In this document: one piece after another, positions 29,478-33,794 of the stretch
Layout of the letters: each line of letters opens with the position of its first letter
Position numbering within the stretch: the first letter of the stretch is position 1
Origin: Chara braunii
Taxonomy: Eukaryota; Streptophyta; Charophyceae; Charales; Characeae
DNA length: 33,794 nucleotides
Assembly (NCBI GenBank): GCA_003427395.1
Contig: BFEA01000420.1
Location: 765,958-799,751 of the forward strand
Direction: 5' to 3'
Translations under genes and position numbers: made by a program
Notes under the pieces: model-generated
What the model saw: the letters and a program-made list of their open reading frames with translations, nothing else
Database searches by the model: none
What the model was told of the DNA's origin: nothing

Positions 29478-29850
29478 ATAAATTTTGGAAAGATACTTTT
29501 TATACGGGAAGCGCTGCCAAAAATTTCTGCAATTTTGTTTTTTACAAAGTTTGACTTTTCGGATTTCATGTATGACTTATTACAAATATGGGAAGTCTAC
29601 CTTTCTAAAGGAGATGCTGTCCAAAATTTTTCTAATTTAGGGAATTATACAAAATTTGACTTTGTGAAGTCATAATTATTTTTGAATTTCATATTTAGCT
29701 TGGTATAAATTTAGGAAAGACAATTTTATTACGGGAAGCGTTGTCAAAATTTCCCGAAATTTAAAGGAGTAGAAAAATTTTTAGGACCATTGGGAGTTCG
29801 ACAGTCTGCCCTCACGTAAGGGGAAATACTGTCGAAATTTTTGACATTTT
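29478..29850. repeat. Four-copy hairpin-like module (family B)
   Basis: Four diverged units of about 50-55 bp are centred near 29507, 29611, 29736 and 29822. Each has TATAAATTT-like sequence, a GGAAAGACA-like arm, a core near TTACGGGAAGCG, then TGTC-AAAATTT. Copy 4 forms a perfect 7-bp stem CGACAGT/ACTGTCG (29799-29834), and copy 3 pairs GACAA/TTGTC. As in family A, the core is better kept than the arms. Spacing is about 104, 125 and 86 nt. Confidence 0.6.
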
Positions 29851-30162
29851 CATATAAGTATCAGAGGTGAGGTAGGAAGGTAGGATTATTTCGTAAGTCA
29901 CTCAAGCGTAGTTTAGACACTGGTCTGTGATGTGTTGCATGTCGCTCTTATTTCGGATTGATTCAAGGTTCGAATAGCTTCAGTCTGATCCTACGAGGAT
30001 CATCTTTTGTTATCCTTTGATAACAGTTCGGTTTCTGACTCAACTCTAATTCATTTTCGCTACTTAACCTAAGGCCTTAACCCATGTGAGTTGATTTTGT
30101 TTATTTGGGGTTTTACTTCAACTTTTATTAAATGGTCATTTAAAAAGGACTGACTGTTTTAT
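29851..30162. other. No gene seen
   Basis: AT-rich DNA between the hairpin region and the next tandem repeat, with only short open frames. Confidence 0.4.
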
Positions 30163-30234
30163 TATAAAAGGTTGAACAAAGGTTGGGGCTTTTGTGACTA
30201 TAAAAGGTTGGACAAAGGTTGGGGCTTTTGTGAT
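30163..30234. repeat. 36-bp tandem repeat, two units
   Basis: Units start TATAAAAGGTTGRACAAAGG at 30163 and 30199 and differ at about two positions. The repeated TATAAAAG would mimic a TATA box twice. Confidence 0.85.
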
Positions 30235-30528
30235 TAAGGCAAGGGGTATGAAATGCAGAGAGTGGTTGAAGTTGACCCCGTGTAGTGTGTGTTTGTTGAT
30301 GTTGAACCTTTGATATGATTGCAAATATGTTTTATGAGTTTAAGTCCGAATTTGAATTTGTCTGTGATCATATGTATATTTTTCAAGGGAGTCACACCGT
30401 GACTGTGAGAGTGATCGTCTTGTATCTCATAACCTCTTTACATCTATATTTTTTATGTCTGCATGGTCAATTGAGACCGTGCGTAATGATTAAATAGTTT
30501 TGTATTGAGAAAAAAAAAATATATTTTT

Positions 30529-30765
30529 CTATCCTTTACTTCTTACAATTTTCGTGGTTGGACGTTGGATTCCGTAGCAGTCGTCAAAGTCAAACCCCTT
30601 GATTTCTTCAGGCCCTAGATGATGGAACTCGTCTCCAAGGCCACGAGAGTTCACTGCCATCACGTGTCGGAACCTTTGTACCACCCACTCTCCGCAAGGT
30701 GCAGAAAAGAGTGTGGTTCTTAACCGCTTTAGCGGTTGTCTAGCGTCGAGAGATTTTTCCCTCAA
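30529..30765 (-). other. Exon-like open frame, 78 codons, unknown
   Basis: On minus, the frame reads SLDARQPLKRLRTTLFSAPC, then WVVQRFRHVMAVNSRGLGDE and FHHLGPEEIKGFDFDDCYG, ending at a TAG. Composition is protein-like, but there is no ATG before about residue 35, so it would have to be an exon or a fragment. A short palindrome AACCGCT-TT-AGCGGTT (30722-30737) lies inside. I do not recognise the sequence. Confidence 0.25.
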
Positions 30766-32005
30766 GACGCGTGTCAGTTAACACCTGAGTGTCGGAAGTG
30801 ATCCTCGAGGTCACTAAGCGCCACATGATTATGGGTACTACATAGTATGCCATCAGTACAACTGGTTGTGTATTCATGCATGGTTAGTCGATAATGACGA
30901 AGACCTGTGCCGCCACAGTATTTATTCAGAGCCTCGCGTGCGATACTTGTCTGATCCACTGAGTAAACGTTATGAGTCGAGTATGGAAAAAGAGACCAGG
31001 CGCGATTTACGTATGGAGTTCGAATTTCGTGAGAAGTATCGCGTGGTTAGATTCGACCGGCGAAGGATCTCGTTCGAGAGATCAGCGCCTCGGGCGCCGG
31101 TTCGCGCACGAGTCTGATTCGGGCGTTAACTGCACGTACCCCCTATGCTACAACGAACGAGAAACGCCCTCGGTTGGGCCAGCTCTGCGATTGCATATGA
31201 AAAGCCTTTGCATATAGTTCAGTAGCTTTGCGGGGATACATCCACCTAAGGGATGGTGACAACTCCCGCAGGTGGAGGTAAGTTGTACCTCGCGTGGCCC
31301 TATCTTGTCGTAGGGGTTCGTGAGAGGTATGGCTGGCGCACTCGGCCAGAGCGGCAACGCTCTACGACGAAGTCTTGCAAAATCCTGTGTGACTCGGCCG
31401 GGAGGGTCCCCTCTGCGGGATCGATGTGCTCGACACCGGTACTCCCACTTGAACGACCTTCCTTCCCCTCTCCCTCCACATGAGAGTGTGCTCCTCCCCT
31501 CCGGCCAAAACACCAAAGTTAAGGCTCCCTCGTCACCCGAAATACACTTCGCCGAACCCCTGCCCTCCATAGCCCACTTGCCCATGCGGCGTCACCCGAC
31601 GCACCTCATCCATGCACGCCACCCTAACAAGAGTGTCATCTAACTTGCCTTCACGGGTGACGGCACCGTGCTTCAATAATGCTCCTCGCCATATCCTCCC
31701 TGCCCCCTCCTTGCCATGCACTCCCTCCCACCACCACTCACCGGTCGCTCACACCGCTAGCCCACTGCTACCATGTGAAAACGTGAGGTTCCTAACGGGC
31801 GCGCCTGGTCGTACCGGGCGCAGCACTCTTGGTAGCACTGTGCCCTCCTCCCTTTCACGGGGGGTCTTGAGCGGCCAGTGGCTCAAAAATAAAAATGAAG
31901 TTCCAGGGCCCTACCTTCTTACCCCCCAAAAAGTGTACGTATGTTCTATTCAAAAATCAGACTTTTAGAAATCTCTCTTTTTTTTCCACATAGAATGCAC
32001 GGTCA
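30766..32005. other. No supported gene
   Basis: GC-rich DNA with overlapping frames on both strands (for example 31148-31585 minus and 31320-31643 plus), none with a recognisable domain. A plus frame at 30866-31117 is Arg/Glu-rich and uncertain. Confidence 0.35.
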
Positions 32006-32029
32006 AATACAACGTACATACGTTGTATT
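32006..32029. repeat. Perfect 11-bp-arm palindrome
   Basis: AATACAACGTA and TACGTTGTATT are separated by CA. It could be a foldback remnant or a dimeric binding site. Nothing else identifies it. Confidence 0.8.
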
Positions 32030-32398
32030 CGAAGTCTGTGGCATGTGAGATATTTTTCACTATTTTAAAAAAACGTAAAAAAAATAAAATTGAAGAACAA
32101 TTCAATACAAACATCTATTTCCTGAGAGTATTGTTGAAATTGGCTACCAAATTTGAAGGGGGGGGGGAAGAACAGAGTATATACCTCACAGTTCGGGTCT
32201 TTTTTGCTTTTTCTTTTTTTTTTCTTTCACCGAAATCAGCATACATTCCCATCAAAGAGATGAGACCTGGGTCCTCTCATACATTCCACGGCCGCCCTCT
32301 CATAAAGGCCCCCACAGAAAAGAAAATGAGTTGCGGACAACATTTGCGCCTCGAAAACACCCACGGATTTCTGTGGGTGTTATATGGGGGTTTCGAGA

Positions 32399-32550
32399 CT
32401 CATATGGTGTACTTCGTTCGTCTCCCCCTCCAACAAAACTGATACCGCAGGTTGACAAGTGGAACGAGTCTGGGCCTAATGAGTATGATGCTGCCCTACC
32501 ATCTTCCCCCATACACAACGCACCCCCATTTCGGCTGCACTGGACCGGAA
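32399..32550. repeat. 152-bp duplicate, copy 1 (assembly artefact)
   Basis: Identical, as far as I can read, to 32589-32740. It starts CTCATATGGTGTACTTCG and ends GGCTGCACTGGACCGGAA, and is joined to copy 2 by a sequencing adapter, so one of the two copies is almost certainly not genomic. Confidence 0.92.
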
Positions 32551-32588
32551 CTGTCTCTTATACACATCTAGATGTGTATAAGAGACAG
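32551..32588. other. Nextera mate-pair junction adapter (contaminating sequence)
   Basis: CTGTCTCTTATACACATCT followed directly by its reverse complement AGATGTGTATAAGAGACAG, a 38-nt palindrome. These are two Tn5 mosaic ends head to head, the circularisation junction left in untrimmed Illumina Nextera mate-pair reads. Translated, it gives the tell-tale artefact peptides SYTHLDVYKRQ and MCIRDS. Confidence 0.98.
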
Positions 32589-32740
32589 CTCATATGGTGT
32601 ACTTCGTTCGTCTCCCCCTCCAACAAAACTGATACCGCAGGTTGACAAGTGGAACGAGTCTGGGCCTAATGAGTATGATGCTGCCCTACCATCTTCCCCC
32701 ATACACAACGCACCCCCATTTCGGCTGCACTGGACCGGAA
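32589..32740. repeat. 152-bp duplicate, copy 2 (assembly artefact)
   Basis: Same sequence as 32399-32550. Removing either copy plus the adapter (190 bp) would restore a continuous locus. Confidence 0.92.
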
Positions 32741-32807
32741 AGATGGCTTGTATACTTTTGTCATCAGGGTGCTTTGCTTTTTTTTTTGGGGGGGGGGAAC
32801 TACGCCG

Positions 32808-32973
32808 GAGTCACAAAAGTGAGTTATAATTGCACTATAGGCCAAGATACAGTTTCGGATTGCAGTTCAGGCAATGTATACAACCCAGTTGTCTGGCCAG
32901 GTGGGATGCCCGAAGTGCAATTGCAAACTGTATCTTGCCCCGTAGTGAAATTATAACTCGGTTTTTGTGACTC
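32808..32973. mobile_element. 166-bp foldback/MITE with about 60-bp inverted repeats
   Basis: The left arm (GAGTCACAAAAGTGAGTTAT...) and right arm (...TATAACTCGGTTTTTGTGAC then TC) are complementary over about 60 nt at roughly 85 percent, leaving a central spacer of about 50 nt. If transcribed, it would form a long miRNA-precursor-like hairpin. A T-run plus G-run just before it (about 32778-32798) also precedes a related GGGTCACA site at 33661-33705. No clear target-site duplication. Confidence 0.75.
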
Positions 32974-33404
32974 TACTGAAGTTACCCCTTCTTTTGTTTT
33001 CCCAAAAACTCAGCGCGGGGCAACACTTGAGGAGGTGATAAGAGCAACCTCCTAAAGTGGGCCCGTCTTTTGGGTGCGTTGTGTTCGAGGGACGGCTGTG
33101 GTCTTCTCCACAGAGCTTGTACATTACAGGCCTACCACAAGGTAGCATGGACAGGCGGGGGTGCTCCCTACAGTCTACCCCCCAACACAACACACCCTGA
33201 TGACAAACCTACAGAAGCTATCTTGCCTGTCCAGAATGAGGGTGCCTTGTGTTCGGGGGAAGACGGTAGCTTAGCTTCGTGGCAGGTTGAATGGCTGGAA
33301 AGCTCCAGTGCTTTGCCTGTGAAAAGTGTGGAGATAGGGCCTCACTCTACTACCCACGAAATCTGCAAAATGAGAATGAATCTTCCGCTAGAACATGGAA
33401 ATTT
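32974..33404. other. No gene; repeat remnants
   Basis: GAGGAGGTGATAAGAGCAAC CTCCT near 33032-33056 resembles the SINE hairpin at 16.5 kb in shape and loop. GTGCGTTGTGTTCGAGGGA (about 33075) recurs as GTGCCTTGTGTTCGGGGGA (about 33242). Confidence 0.45.
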
Positions 33405-33481
33405 ACATCGCCATAATTTTTGCCTTTTGTGCACGTGGTGACCTACATAGCCATAGTCTGTGTCTTTTGTGGATGTGGTGA
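33405..33481. repeat. Tandem repeat, 40-bp period, two units
   Basis: ACATCGCCATAATTTTTGCC and ACATAGCCATAGTCTGTGTC start the two units. Both continue TTTTGTG...GTGGTGA. Confidence 0.7.
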
Positions 33482-33536
33482 GTAGGGGGGCGAGACCGGT
33501 TTCCATGCAGACGGTTTGTGAGAAGGACCTCGTGAC

Positions 33537-33670
33537 AATAAAAAAGGCCTGAAAGGCCGTCCTGTCCAGAATTAGCCTTTTATTTAAAAAAAATAATAAA
33601 AAAAAAATTCTGGACCAGGACCTCGTGCTTCAGGAAATTCTGGTCGAGCGGCAAGGCCTTTTTTTTTTTG
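33537..33670. repeat. Nested inverted repeat
   Basis: Inner arms are CCTGTCCAGAATT and AATTCTGGACCAGG around an A/T-rich loop. Outer arms are AAAAAAGGCCT and AAGGCCTTTTTT. Probably another small foldback element. Confidence 0.6.
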
Positions 33671-33704
33671 GGGGGGGGGGAAATTGCTCCTGGGTCACAC
33701 TTTT

Positions 33705-33794
33705 AGTTCAAAACGGCAAAAAAAACACTAAATGGCAATGTCCTCGTCTTCGAAGTTCAAAACGGCAAAAAAAACACTTAATGGCAACATCCTC
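33705..33794. repeat. Tandem repeat, 49-bp period, cut by the window end
   Basis: AGTTCAAAACGGCAAAAAAA starts at 33705 and 33754, followed in both by CACTWAATGGCAAYRTCCTC. The array may continue past the window. Confidence 0.85.

Noticed and set aside
32331-32829. Two 85-104 codon plus frames
   Set aside because: Both cross the Nextera adapter and the artefactual duplicate. The peptides SYTHLDVYKRQ and MCIRDS are adapter translations.

Overview
The window looks like repeat-dense nuclear DNA of a eukaryote, most likely of the green (streptophyte) lineage. The reasons are a Ty3/gypsy element with a C-terminal chromodomain, a TTTAGGG-type telobox, a MITE with a TAA target-site duplication, a tRNA-derived SINE, and long homopolymer and microsatellite tracts. 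A charophyte alga is my guess, but nothing here proves the species. No intact, recognisable cellular protein gene is visible. Most open frames are short, overlap on both strands, or are low-complexity.

Layout. 1-586: a GC-rich minisatellite, then a polypurine (GAA/GAG) tract. 587-1640: unassigned leader. 1648-15691: a decayed Ty3/gypsy chromovirus (gag, protease, RT, RNase H, integrase, chromodomain) carrying many frameshifts and stops, with Asp-to-Asn changes in both RT and RNase H. Its integrase core is split by about 6.86 kb of foreign DNA (6877-13734). Ignoring that DNA, the integrase keeps an exact D-X35-E spacing. The inserted block carries several plus-strand coding-like stretches I do not recognise, an 11-bp phased CAATCAG array, and an LTR-like right end.

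15.7-24.5 kb: a mosaic of small mobile elements. These are a tRNA-derived SINE on the minus strand (16486-16765), a PIF/Harbinger-like MITE with TAA duplications (18163-18589), a 345-bp foldback element (19537-19881), a SINE tail (21100-21215), and 63-bp and about 313-bp tandem duplications. 24.5-25.7 kb: a tRNA-like head followed by three diverged pieces of large-subunit rRNA domain II.

28.5-29.85 kb holds the most unusual structure: nine hairpins with a nearly constant loop (AATGTGGCTTCGGTTTG) but different stems that still pair, followed by four copies of a second hairpin-like module (ACGGGAAGCG...TGTCAAAATTT). This is a candidate structured RNA or an unusual foldback repeat family. Near the right end, 32399-32740 contains an assembly artefact: two identical 152-bp copies joined by the 38-nt Nextera mate-pair junction adapter. 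Downstream lie a 166-bp near-perfect foldback (32808-32973) and several short tandem repeats.
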